Below, one piece after another: positions 1 through 7,159 of a stretch of DNA of 30,792 nucleotides (position 1 is its first letter; every line of letters starts with the position of its first letter). Where the stretch lies: IMG/VR virus record IMGVR_UViG_3300033149_007560, positions 1 to 30,792 of that record, one strand, 5' to 3'. Source of the stretch: a virus. Position numbers and translations under genes: made by a program. Under the pieces are notes generated by a model, which saw only the letters and a list, made by a program, of their open reading frames with translations, made no database searches and was not told the DNA's origin.

Positions 1-111
1 GTCATATTTGTCCAATTCGGGGTTCTTAATCTTATCTAATCTAAACGCATTATTCTTTGTTGAATACTTATCAGTTATTTCTTTTGGTAATTGTTTTGGT
101 ATTTTTGGCAT
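1..111 (-). CDS. Partial CDS running off the left edge, unknown function
   Basis: An ATG at 111 opens a reading frame that stays open for 37 codons to the window edge. The predicted start is MPKIPKQLPKEITDKYSTKN, a lysine-rich, proline-containing N-terminus. It lies in the same direction as all other protein genes, 66 nt after the preceding stop, so it is probably the next gene of the operon. Short phage proteins rich in Pro and Lys at the N-terminus are common, but no family can be recognised from this fragment. Confidence 0.55.
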   Translation of the reverse strand, partial: MPKIPKQLPKEITDKYSTKNNAFRLDKIKNPELDKYD

Positions 112-177
112 TATATACAAGAGCATTAAGCCCTTGCCTTTTTCAAAGAGCTATGGGCTTTAGCCCTCAATTGTTAT
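112..177 (-). promoter_or_regulatory. Intergenic leader with two mutually exclusive hairpins
   Basis: On the minus strand this 66-nt gap holds GGGC-UAAA-GCCC (166-155). The AAGCCC at 160-155 can instead pair with GGGCUU at 133-128. The two helices share the same strand and cannot form together. There is no U-tract, so this is not a plain terminator. It may shape translation of the following partial gene. The reading is weak because the stems are short. Confidence 0.2.
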
Positions 178-1752
178 TTAACCTAATAAATTTTTACACC
201 ATAAATCATCTATTGTTCCTTCTCTCCAGTTTTGGCAACTCTTTTGACTTCTAAATTGAGAAGGATTCCATCTGGCAACAGTCATATTTTTTCCGTGTTT
301 AATATCTATATTTGGTAATTCTGATTCAAAATATTCTGATCCATAATCATCAACCCTTTCTTTTCTGTTGTGGCTTCCGGGTTCGTATCCCATTTTATTT
401 GAGAAGCCTTCTTTTTTACATCTTCTTAATCTTTCTTCATAATGTTTAAGTAAAAGCCTTCTATCAGCACAAAGCTGAGATAATCTTTTAGCATCATAAC
501 TAACAGTAAATCCGTCTTTTAATCTTAAATGCCAAACATTTTTATTGTAATAATATACATCATTTCTTGGTGGAACAAACTTAAAGTGTGAAGGATGATA
601 TAAAACATCGTGTTCACAAAAAAATACATAATCAGTATCAAGTATTTTTAACCCTTCCATTATTTGCTTAAACATCATTATTGGACCTCTTTTACCTTCC
701 ATTTTTATTCTATATGTTCCAAAATCTATTTCCTTATTTAACGAAACAGCTACAATTTTATTCTTTCCAGCACCAATTTTAATTTGGTTTTGAATTAACT
801 TCTGTAATTCTTCATCTATTAAATTATCTGTATAATAAATTATTCCCATAGTTTTATCCCAATCAGGAATAGGATAAAATTTTTCTAATAACCAAGAAAA
901 TGGATATTTAGCTTTTTCCCATTGATTGTTTAACCATAAATTTTTTGAATACTCCCTTGCTTTTTCAATTCCTTTATTTGGATAAGGAAACCCGAAATCA
1001 CCACCTTGTGTTCTAAACATATGAGCATACCAAGTTCTTCTATTAACTAACAATCTTCCACCAGACAACCAGGTTTTACAGGCAACCTCTACTCCTTGCT
1101 GTCCCCAGCTTCCGTGTTTTTCATCACATATCTCAAGATCCCAATATCTTTTTCTTGTAATCATAAAACAAGAACCCTGTAAACTCATAGTTTCTACTAA
1201 ATCACCTTTCTGTTTTTTCTTATAAGCCCCCCAATACTGAAAATGTAATGTTTTGTCAAATCTGAAGGCTGTACTATTTGGACTTTTCTTTCCTTTCCAG
1301 ATTATATCTCTTTTCATTTTGCCTCCACATTTCGGACAAGGATGTTCTCTCCCCTGATACTCCCTTACTCCACACTTTTTACATACCCAATCAAAAGCGT
1401 GAAGATTTTTCATATTAGGAACCATAGTTACATCATCTCCTACTTCTTTAAAAGCCTCTAACATCTTACGATCAAAACCTTTGTCAAAAGAACAATGGGC
1501 ATCTACTTTCATTATATATTTTGCTCTTGAACGCTTAACCCCCTGATTGATTGCAGCTCTTTGCCCTACTGGCTTATCATTTTTAATCACTCTTACTCTA
1601 CTACTTTTTGGTATTTTTGGAATTGGAATATCATATCCATCTAAAACAACTATTACTTCTGTGTCTGCTTCTATATTATTTAAAATATCTCTTACTGTTA
1701 TTCCGGCAAACATTTCATTTCTTGCTGGAATAACTATACTTAAATTAGGCAT
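178..1752 (-). CDS. Two-domain glycosyltransferase: GT2-type with zinc-ribbon insert, fused to a second GT-A-like domain
   Basis: Residues 1-300 look like a family 2 glycosyltransferase: the start MPNLSIVIPARNE is the usual first strand of the nucleotide-binding fold, MKVDAH (81-86) sits where the DxD metal site is expected, and an LQGSCF block follows at 191-196. A CxxC...CxxC zinc-ribbon pattern (C124, C127, C139, C142) is inserted in the middle. Residues 301-524 form a second unit beginning TMGIIYYTDN with an acidic FFCEHDVLY (377-385). Each half has a stand-alone relative just upstream: the first half resembles the gene at 2951-3826, the second the gene at 1745-2428. Probably transfers a sugar in glycan assembly in the cytoplasm; donor and acceptor are unknown. 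It overlaps the preceding gene by 8 nt. Confidence 0.75.
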   Translation of the reverse strand: MPNLSIVIPARNEMFAGITVRDILNNIEADTEVIVVLDGYDIPIPKIPKSSRVRVIKNDKPVGQRAAINQGVKRSRAKYIMKVDAHCSFDKGFDRKMLEAFKEVGDDVTMVPNMKNLHAFDWVCKKCGVREYQGREHPCPKCGGKMKRDIIWKGKKSPNSTAFRFDKTLHFQYWGAYKKKQKGDLVETMSLQGSCFMITRKRYWDLEICDEKHGSWGQQGVEVACKTWLSGGRLLVNRRTWYAHMFRTQGGDFGFPYPNKGIEKAREYSKNLWLNNQWEKAKYPFSWLLEKFYPIPDWDKTMGIIYYTDNLIDEELQKLIQNQIKIGAGKNKIVAVSLNKEIDFGTYRIKMEGKRGPIMMFKQIMEGLKILDTDYVFFCEHDVLYHPSHFKFVPPRNDVYYYNKNVWHLRLKDGFTVSYDAKRLSQLCADRRLLLKHYEERLRRCKKEGFSNKMGYEPGSHNRKERVDDYGSEYFESELPNIDIKHGKNMTVARWNPSQFRSQKSCQNWREGTIDDLWCKNLLG

Positions 1753-2428
1753 AATACTTCTTTAAAACATCTTTTGCACTTCCCCAATATGGAAGTTCTT
1801 TTAATCTTGGAAAACCTTTTCTTTTCTTTTTTCCTAAATGTCCATAACCTACTGCTTCCGGATGAGAAAAAACTATATTTGGAATTTCAGAATAGAATAT
1901 CTCTGTTTTATTTATTTTTAATCCGAGTTCCTTTTCTTTTCGTCCCGGCTCTCCCCAAGAATATCCATTAAACTTAGGATTATCCCCAAATTTATTTAAT
2001 CTTTCTTCTATGGCTTCAATAAAAGCTTTCCGATTAGCAATTAAACTATTAATAACTAAACGATTTTTAAATGAAAATACTGGTGGTTCAGACCAAGTAA
2101 ATATAGACCATTTACTAACATTATAAGCAAAATTAGTTTTCTTTGGTCTAAAATTAAAATGCTCTGGCGAATACAGAACATCATCTTCAGCCATTGCTAC
2201 ATATTTTGTATTCGCTTTCTTTGCTCCAATTAAGGCTTGTTTAAATATATTAACGTGCGAACGACCAATATCTCCCACACATATATTTTCCCCTAAATCC
2301 ATTGGCTTTTGTGAAACGCTAATCAATGGAATATCTTTTTTTGATAATAATAATTGCTTTTTTGTTTCTTTAAAAAAGTGGTCGTTTATATAATTAGCTG
2401 TATAATAAATTATTGTTAAATCCTTCAT
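1745..2428 (-). CDS. Stand-alone GT-A-like protein (relative of the C-terminal half of the 178-1752 gene)
   Basis: The protein (227 residues from the chosen start) begins MKDLTIIYYTANYI and carries MAEDDVLYSPEHF, an acidic DDV motif at about residues 82-84 that resembles a DxD nucleotide-sugar site. The same layout (IIYYT start, acidic xDVLY motif, ELPNI or EIPNI near the end) occurs in the C-terminal half of the next gene. The start is the ATG at 2428, whose A begins an ATGA overlap with the upstream stop, a normal coupling arrangement. An upstream start at 2449 is possible but would lengthen the overlap. A glycosyltransferase role is inferred from motif and neighbours; the exact family is not certain. 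Confidence 0.6.
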   Translation of the reverse strand: MKDLTIIYYTANYINDHFFKETKKQLLLSKKDIPLISVSQKPMDLGENICVGDIGRSHVNIFKQALIGAKKANTKYVAMAEDDVLYSPEHFNFRPKKTNFAYNVSKWSIFTWSEPPVFSFKNRLVINSLIANRKAFIEAIEERLNKFGDNPKFNGYSWGEPGRKEKELGLKINKTEIFYSEIPNIVFSHPEAVGYGHLGKKKRKGFPRLKELPYWGSAKDVLKKYYA

Positions 2429-2961
2429 CTTTTTACAAACCACCAACAAGGCTGGCGATCGTCTTTAAAGTTATCTGAATTTCTTGGAATTAAATTAAGC
2501 TCCAACTTATGTATTTCCGTATATTTATTTACTGCCTCTACAACTCCAGAATCCTTAAAATGACAATAATCGTGCCCTGAAATAATTCCTCTTTTTCTAA
2601 CTTTACGACTCCATATAATTACATCAGTCATAACGTGATCAAATATATGGTTTCCATCTATAAAAACAAAATCTAAAGAATTGTCAGAAATATCAAGCGA
2701 TGCTTCTAAACTTGGTTTTTTAATTATCTCTGCATTATATTTTCCAAGTCTTTCTTTTGCCTGTTTATAAGCATTATCTTGATAATTCTTTCCTCTCCAA
2801 TTTTTTTCATAAGGTTCCCAAACATCAATACAATAAAGTTTTAGACTTGGAATTTGTTGAAAAAGTATTTCAGAAAACCTTCCTTCTGCTACACCAATTT
2901 CAGCTCCCACTTTGAAACCTCTTTCTTTAAAATATTTTGCTAAATCAATTCTACTTTTCAT
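2425..2961 (-). CDS. Class I SAM-dependent methyltransferase
   Basis: The N-terminal half contains GAEIGVAEGRFSE, the glycine-rich SAM-binding loop (motif I). Later come DFVFIDGNHIFDHV and a GIISGHDYCHF stretch, typical of the Methyltransf_24-like sugar methyltransferases found in polysaccharide clusters. These use SAM to methylate a hydroxyl or similar group on a sugar or glycan; the acceptor is unknown. The ATG at 2961 is preferred; the longer reading would start with TTG at 2973. It overlaps its upstream neighbour by 11 nt and the downstream gene by an ATGA junction, so the genes are probably translated together. It sits between the two separate halves of the fused glycosyltransferase. Confidence 0.75.
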   Translation of the reverse strand: MKSRIDLAKYFKERGFKVGAEIGVAEGRFSEILFQQIPSLKLYCIDVWEPYEKNWRGKNYQDNAYKQAKERLGKYNAEIIKKPSLEASLDISDNSLDFVFIDGNHIFDHVMTDVIIWSRKVRKRGIISGHDYCHFKDSGVVEAVNKYTEIHKLELNLIPRNSDNFKDDRQPCWWFVKR

Positions 2962-3826
2962 TTGGCTTACCAAAATCTTTTAATAATTTATCTTCCCAAT
3001 TTTCTTCCCATCCCGGGATTGGATAAAATCTTTTAATCAACCAATTAAAAGGTTTAGTTTGTTTTTTCCAAGCTGAATTTGTTATCCATTTATTTGTATA
3101 TAAATTTGCTTTTGTAAATTCTTTTTTATCTAAACGATAACCTCTACCATATTTTTTTCCTTTGTGTAAATGAGCATACCAAGTTTTTTTATTTCTCATT
3201 AACTTACCACCTGATAACCAAGCCTTTAAACCAATCTCTTGCATTTCGCTTCCGAATTCTCCATAATTTTTTTCATCCATTAAATCTAAAAAATCAAAAT
3301 ACTTTTTCTTCATAAACCAGCAAGAACCTTGTGCTGATAAATCTTCATCTATTAAAATATTTAATCTTTTTAATATCCTCTCTTTCCATATTCTTCCGTG
3401 TAATCCTACTCCACCTCTATCGTTAGGATCATCAGGATAAGACAAATACATAGAATCTATATCAGGCTTACCAACTTCCTGAACACACCAATTTTCAGCA
3501 TCTAATCTCTTTCTTCTCGGAATAACTACCCAATCATCATCACAATTATCAATTAACTTTTTGTCAAATCCTTCGTCTAACAAACAATGTCCATCTAATT
3601 TCATTATATATTCTCCTCTTGCTACCTTTACTCCATCATTGATAGATCTTCTCATTCCAAGAGGAGAAAAATGTTTCAAGATATTTACTCTTTTATCGTT
3701 ATTAAAGTATATTCCTTCGTCTAAAACAGGAATAACTTCAATTTCTCCCTCTGCTTTTTTGAGTAAATCATCTACTGTATTATCTAAAAATCTTTCATTT
3801 CTGCTTGGTATTATTATTGATAACAT
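2951..3826 (-). CDS. Family 2 (GT-A) glycosyltransferase
   Basis: The 291-residue protein starts MLSIIIPSRNERFLDNTVDD, the classic first strand and loop of a GT2 fold. MKLDGHCLLDEGF resembles the metal-binding D-x-D/H region, and a conserved AQGSCWFMKKKYFD block, followed by WLSGGKLM and TWYAHLHKG, matches the same blocks in the first half of the gene at 178-1752. This shows the two are paralogues. It lacks the zinc ribbon present in the fused paralogue. Its ATG overlaps the preceding stop as TAATG. A role in glycan assembly is inferred from the fold and the neighbouring methyltransferase. Confidence 0.75.
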   Translation of the reverse strand: MLSIIIPSRNERFLDNTVDDLLKKAEGEIEVIPVLDEGIYFNNDKRVNILKHFSPLGMRRSINDGVKVARGEYIMKLDGHCLLDEGFDKKLIDNCDDDWVVIPRRKRLDAENWCVQEVGKPDIDSMYLSYPDDPNDRGGVGLHGRIWKERILKRLNILIDEDLSAQGSCWFMKKKYFDFLDLMDEKNYGEFGSEMQEIGLKAWLSGGKLMRNKKTWYAHLHKGKKYGRGYRLDKKEFTKANLYTNKWITNSAWKKQTKPFNWLIKRFYPIPGWEENWEDKLLKDFGKPNEK

Positions 3827-4029
3827 TATTTTGTTCGGTATCTTTTCTTTTCTCTTTTTTTTGGTTCTTCAGCCCTCATCATTTTATCAACAGGACTTCT
3901 CATTAAATGATTGCGAAAAAGAATAGCAACACCATTTTCAATTAAACCGTGGGCAATATTATTGCCTACAAGTTCAGTATCACCAGCTTTTTTATTTTTA
4001 TAGTTTTTTATATATTGTATCTTTTGCAT
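3826..4029 (-). CDS. Small basic protein after the capsid gene, possible head or connector accessory protein
   Basis: From the ATG at 4029 this gives a 67-residue protein beginning MQKIQYIKNYKNKKAGDTEL. The pattern of a short strand, a KxKKAGDxxLV segment and an AHGLIENGVAI segment resembles small phage proteins that follow the major capsid gene and contain a GD...A..LI..G.A motif. The C-terminus is very basic (KKREKKRYRTK). A frame start at TTG 4053 would fall inside a hairpin arm (4039-4082), so ATG 4029 is preferred. Function is inferred from position only. Confidence 0.5.
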   Translation of the reverse strand: MQKIQYIKNYKNKKAGDTELVGNNIAHGLIENGVAILFRNHLMRSPVDKMMRAEEPKKREKKRYRTK

Positions 4030-4038
4030 AAATTTAGA

Positions 4039-4082
4039 AAGATGAGCCAACAATTAGAGGATACTTCTTGCTAGCTCATCTT
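4039..4082 (-). promoter_or_regulatory. Hairpin in the leader between capsid gene and next gene
   Basis: AAGATGAGC (4082-4074) and GCTCATCTT (4047-4039) form a perfect 9-bp inverted repeat with a 26-nt loop, extendable by U-G and A-U pairs. It lies directly after the capsid stop (4100) and ends 9 nt before the ATG at 4029. Only a weak T-run follows, so full termination is doubtful; attenuation, RNA protection or processing that keeps capsid mRNA in excess are possible. Confidence 0.4.
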
Positions 4083-4099
4083 GAACTCATCGCTAATTA

Positions 4100-4909
4100 C
4101 TAAGGAATGCTTATAAGCTCACGCATTGCAGCTTCAAGAACACAGTTTCCTGCAATTCTTTCTACTACACGAATACCAATTTGATCTCTTTCCCAAGCAG
4201 TGCCAGCAACATTTGATACGGTGACAGTAATTCTTCTACGATCGCCAAGCCAGTATCCCTGTTTGAAATCTCCAAAAAAGATTGAAGATTCAGGAACCCA
4301 GTTGTTTTCGTAAATAGGATATCCGTGAAATGTGTCAGGTTGTCCTGGAGCAACTGCATCCTGCCAAAGATAACGATTATTGCTATCTTTTATCTTTCTC
4401 ATTTCTCTAATGTTAGTGTTGTGTGCTAAGAAAACTGCATTTCTCCTATACTTTGAAGGCAAAGCATAAATAAGATTTATGATATCGTCAAAGTCTAGGT
4501 TCCCAGAACAAGAAACAGTGCTGATTGAACAACTTGTCAAACCAGTAGGTTGTCCTGTTCCTGATCCTGATGTAATAACTTTGTCTTCTTCCTCTGCAAT
4601 TCTTTCTGAGAAAAGTCGGATAATCAACTGAACAATATCAAAGTCAGTAGCATCTTCTACTAATTCTTCAGAAGTATACATAATAGCTGCTACTTTATAA
4701 GCAGTTAATGTCTTTTCATCAAAATCAGCAGTAGTAGTTGACTTTGTAGCATTTTCAGAAGTCCATCTTACTTGAGGCTTGCTTCCTAATTTAGGAATCT
4801 TCAAAACGTCCCTTTTCATAGTAACGACACGAACTAAATTCCTCATAAGAGTAACTTCTGGAATGTCTCGGATAAGTTCAGCCCTAAATTCATCAGGAAC
4901 TAAATAACC
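4100..4909 (-). CDS. Major capsid protein, HK97 fold, exon 2
   Basis: This exon encodes 269 residues and the stop of an HK97-type major capsid protein. It starts GGYLVPDEFRAELI once joined to exon 1, the typical junction between scaffold domain and capsid core. Further capsid features are ITSGSGTGQPTGL, the E-loop and spine region, WGLG-like YWLGDRR, and the ending AMRELISIP. Without exon 1 the protein would lack its scaffolding domain and have only a TTG start at 4912, inside the intron. Spliced length is 395 residues, normal for the family. The protein forms the head shell after maturation by the upstream protease. Confidence 0.9.
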   Translation of the reverse strand, partial: GYLVPDEFRAELIRDIPEVTLMRNLVRVVTMKRDVLKIPKLGSKPQVRWTSENATKSTTTADFDEKTLTAYKVAAIMYTSEELVEDATDFDIVQLIIRLFSERIAEEEDKVITSGSGTGQPTGLTSCSISTVSCSGNLDFDDIINLIYALPSKYRRNAVFLAHNTNIREMRKIKDSNNRYLWQDAVAPGQPDTFHGYPIYENNWVPESSIFFGDFKQGYWLGDRRRITVTVSNVAGTAWERDQIGIRVVERIAGNCVLEAAMRELISIP

Positions 4910-5600
4910 CAATTATGTTAATCTTATGCTTTCACATAAGTTCGGACTATATCTTTTCGCCTCGTAATTCTTTTACAATCTGATTACTTCTTAGGCGAGC
5001 TTCACGTATAGTCTCTGAGGTGCGTCCTCTTGTTTGAATTGATTGGCATAGTTCTACTAACTCTAGTTCTCTATTGCGATACGGTTTCTTATTTTTATAC
5101 ATTCCTTCTTTAACTCTATTCAATCTACTTTCACAAAACTCTATTATATATCTAGCTCTCTCTTTTTTATTTCCAGTCAGTTCATTCAAAATAGGTTTTA
5201 GTATTCTTAGAACTTTAGCAAGATTTTTTATACAAAGCTTGTAATAAACTTTTGCATTTTTCTTTCCATTATGACTATCTCTAATATACGGATTAACTCC
5301 TAATTCTCTCATTATTCTTTGTGTTTTTTTTATAATAGCAACATCTGTATTAACTATCTGTATTTCTGGTCTAAACCATACATATCCGTGGTTTTTACAA
5401 TCTCTTAATCCTATATATCCTTCTCCATCTATTATTCCTGCGAGCCAACCAATTTTTAAAGAACTTACCTGCTGATTGCCTATTGTTTCATCATTCACAT
5501 TTTTACAATTAGTTAGTAATGAATGCTTTAAGGTGTTCCAGCAAATAGTGAAGTTTAATGACGGCAGTTTTATTTAATGTGCAAATGAAACTTGGGGTTT
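4910..5600 (-). mobile_element. Group I self-splicing intron in the major capsid gene
   Basis: The boundaries are set by base pairing. The 5' exon end UGACGGU (5607-5601) pairs with the internal guide GCCGUCA about 30 nt inside the intron, with the standard U-G pair at the splice site (P1). The nucleotides just before the guide (AACU) pair with the 3' exon start GGUU (P10). A P4/P5-like GCUGGAAC...CCUUAAAGC follows. CUCAGAGACUAUAC (5019-5006) matches the R element and AAGAUAUAGUCC (4955-4944) the S element. A P9 hairpin CUUAUGU-GAAA-GCAUAAG with a GNRA loop comes next, and the intron ends with G at 4910. Length is 691 nt. It encodes its own endonuclease. Confidence 0.9.
4947..5498 (-). CDS. 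LAGLIDADG homing endonuclease encoded in the intron
   Basis: The 183-residue protein carries one LAGLIDADG-type motif, WLAGIIDGEGYIGL (residues 18-31), with the two conserved acidic positions in DGEG. A single motif implies a homodimer. It would cut an intronless capsid gene near the exon junction and drive intron copying. Its 3' end overlaps the intron core: the R element lies inside the coding region and the TAG stop lies inside the S element, so RNA folding and protein coding constrain the same bases. It has no bacterial-type ribosome site that I can see; its ATG is at 5498. Confidence 0.9.
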   Translation of the reverse strand: MNDETIGNQQVSSLKIGWLAGIIDGEGYIGLRDCKNHGYVWFRPEIQIVNTDVAIIKKTQRIMRELGVNPYIRDSHNGKKNAKVYYKLCIKNLAKVLRILKPILNELTGNKKERARYIIEFCESRLNRVKEGMYKNKKPYRNRELELVELCQSIQTRGRTSETIREARLRSNQIVKELRGEKI

Positions 5601-5978
5601 ACCGTCAGCTGCTGTCCCCTCAGAAAGAGCTTTTAAAGCTACATTATCGCCCCTAAGTAAAGCACCAAAGAACTTAACGATCTTCTCCTCTTTACTCATT
5701 TTGGCAACATCAAGTGGCTTTATGTCTTCCTTTGAGAACAATTTCTCCTTCAAAGATTCCCCACCTTTAAGAGCTGATTTGATTCCACTGATCTCCTTTT
5801 TGAGTTCTTTTAAACCAAGATAAGATTCAATTGACTTGGCAGCCTTTTTGATTTCTTCATCATCTGATTCTTCTTCCTCAGTTTCCTCATCAGAAGTTTC
5901 AGTTTCTTCTTCAGTCTCTTCTTCGGTAGTTTCCTCTTTTTCTTCCTCTTCTGCTTGCTTTTTCTTTATTTTACTCAT
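5601..5978 (-). CDS. Major capsid protein, exon 1 (N-terminal scaffold domain)
   Basis: Encodes residues 1-126 of the capsid protein. After a short basic start there is a long Glu/Thr/Asp-rich stretch (about residues 8-44), then an amphipathic helical region and the segment ALSEGTAADG, which in HK97-like capsid proteins directly precedes GYLVP. This part is the delta or scaffold domain, expected to guide prohead assembly and then be removed by the protease. Read without splicing it would end with eight intron-encoded residues (KPQVSFAH) and look like a separate scaffold gene. The ATG at 5978 lies in the 3' end of the protease gene (8-nt overlap). Confidence 0.88.
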
Positions 5979-7113
5979 TTTGTATTTTATCTTTTAAGTT
6001 ATTAATATCTTTTAAGATTTTACCCAATGCTAGCACGGCAACACGGTTCTTCCTGTGTTTACGTGCTTGCTTACGACCTTTATCACGTTTATCCTCCCCA
6101 CGGCTCGGTGATGCATCTGCTGCAAGCAGGTCACGAAGCGTGGAAACGGCTATTTTCATTGATCCAATAGCATCTGTAACAATTTTTCTATTTCTTCCAG
6201 AAAGAACTCTACCTTCTTTTAATTCAATAAGCTCACTTTGAAGTTTTTTTAACTCAACTTCAATATCTTTTTCTGTTTTTTCACTAGCTGGTTCAAACTT
6301 TCCACCAGCAGCATTACAATGATTTTTAGCAGAAGAAATATTCCAAACCTTTTTATCATATCTCATAGCTTGAAGTTTTGACTTTCCGTCTTTAATTCCA
6401 AAAATATAATCAACGCATTTTCCATCACTTTTTCTATAACAATTTTTTCTGGCAAATTTATCAAACTTTGAAGGATCTTCAAGTCTACAAGAATGCTCAT
6501 TTGGATATGGCTTTTCCAAAATTTCTTTATTAATAATTTCTTCATCACATAACTCCAGTTCTTTATTTTCTTTTTCAGGTTCAATCTCCTCAGTAGTTTC
6601 TTGTCCATTTTCAACCACTTCTTTCCAGTCTGCTCCTTTTTCTTTTAGCCAATCCTTAACTTTTTCTTTTTCTTCTTCGCCATAGCTTTTAGCATATTGT
6701 ATAAGAGCTTGAGCATTTGCAGGAACAGGAACTGCTGATATTTCTAACAACTCCGACTCAAGTATTATATGAGGATCGCTTTCATCAAATTTCTTTGGAA
6801 TAAATCCGACAGAAAAAGCCCTCATAATGCCTTCCTCAAACATTTGTTTTAACTCCCTGGCAAGCTGAGTTATATTATGAAAAACTGGCTCAAATATTAA
6901 TTTATTTCCTTCAGTTTTTATATTTTCAGCTGTTCCAATAGGAGGCTCCCCATAATTGTGAGCAAACAAAAGAACAGGATTCTTTTTAAAATTTGATAAA
7001 TCCCATCCATCGGCTTTAACTACATCGCCCACTCTATCTTTAGAGTCAGTTGAAGCAACTGCTACTAATTTATCGCCGACCTTCTTTACTATAGCTTCAA
7101 TCTGTTTTTTCAT
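5971..7113 (-). CDS. HK97-type prohead protease with C-terminal extension
   Basis: Residues 1-140 form the U35 prohead protease domain: VGDVVKADGWDL, LLFAHNYGEPP with the likely catalytic His52, AFSVGF with the likely nucleophile Ser101, and ELLEISAVPVPAN (121-133). It cleaves scaffold domains in the prohead. A second region (about 200-270) has the EHSCRL, GK, QAMRYDKKVWN and HCNAAGGKFEP pattern often fused to phage proteases. The C-terminus is a coiled-coil with EGRVLSGRNRK, followed by a very basic tail (KRDKGRKQARKHRKNR) that could bind DNA or the acidic capsid scaffold. Total length 380, longer than the protease domain alone. It starts at ATG 7113 after a hairpin. Confidence 0.88.
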   Translation of the reverse strand: MKKQIEAIVKKVGDKLVAVASTDSKDRVGDVVKADGWDLSNFKKNPVLLFAHNYGEPPIGTAENIKTEGNKLIFEPVFHNITQLARELKQMFEEGIMRAFSVGFIPKKFDESDPHIILESELLEISAVPVPANAQALIQYAKSYGEEEKEKVKDWLKEKGADWKEVVENGQETTEEIEPEKENKELELCDEEIINKEILEKPYPNEHSCRLEDPSKFDKFARKNCYRKSDGKCVDYIFGIKDGKSKLQAMRYDKKVWNISSAKNHCNAAGGKFEPASEKTEKDIEVELKKLQSELIELKEGRVLSGRNRKIVTDAIGSMKIAVSTLRDLLAADASPSRGEDKRDKGRKQARKHRKNRVAVLALGKILKDINNLKDKIQNE

Positions 7114-7128
7114 ACTTCTATTTTTAAA

Positions 7129-7156
7129 CTATCAGATTTATTTATTCGTCTGATAG
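7129..7156 (-). promoter_or_regulatory. Hairpin between MuF and protease genes
   Basis: CTATCAGA (7156-7149) and TCTGATAG (7136-7129) form a perfect 8-bp inverted repeat around a 12-nt AT-rich loop, in the short gap between the MuF stop (7160) and the protease start (7113). The following sequence has only three Ts, so at most a weak terminator or a processing/stability element. Its 5' arm includes TCAGACGAA, which also occurs in the leader of the portal promoter. Confidence 0.3.
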
Positions 7157-7159
7157 ATG

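Noticed and set aside
5850-5960. Tandem repeat in the GAA/GAG/ACT-rich stretch
   Set aside because: It codes the acidic scaffold part of the capsid protein; units are irregular and explained by amino-acid composition.
4100-5978. Reading 5574-5978 as a separate scaffold gene and 4100-4912 as a complete capsid gene
   Set aside because: Both pieces join perfectly at intron boundaries supported by P1, P10, R, S and P9; the separate reading leaves an acidic fragment with a nonsense tail and a capsid lacking its N-terminus and a good start.
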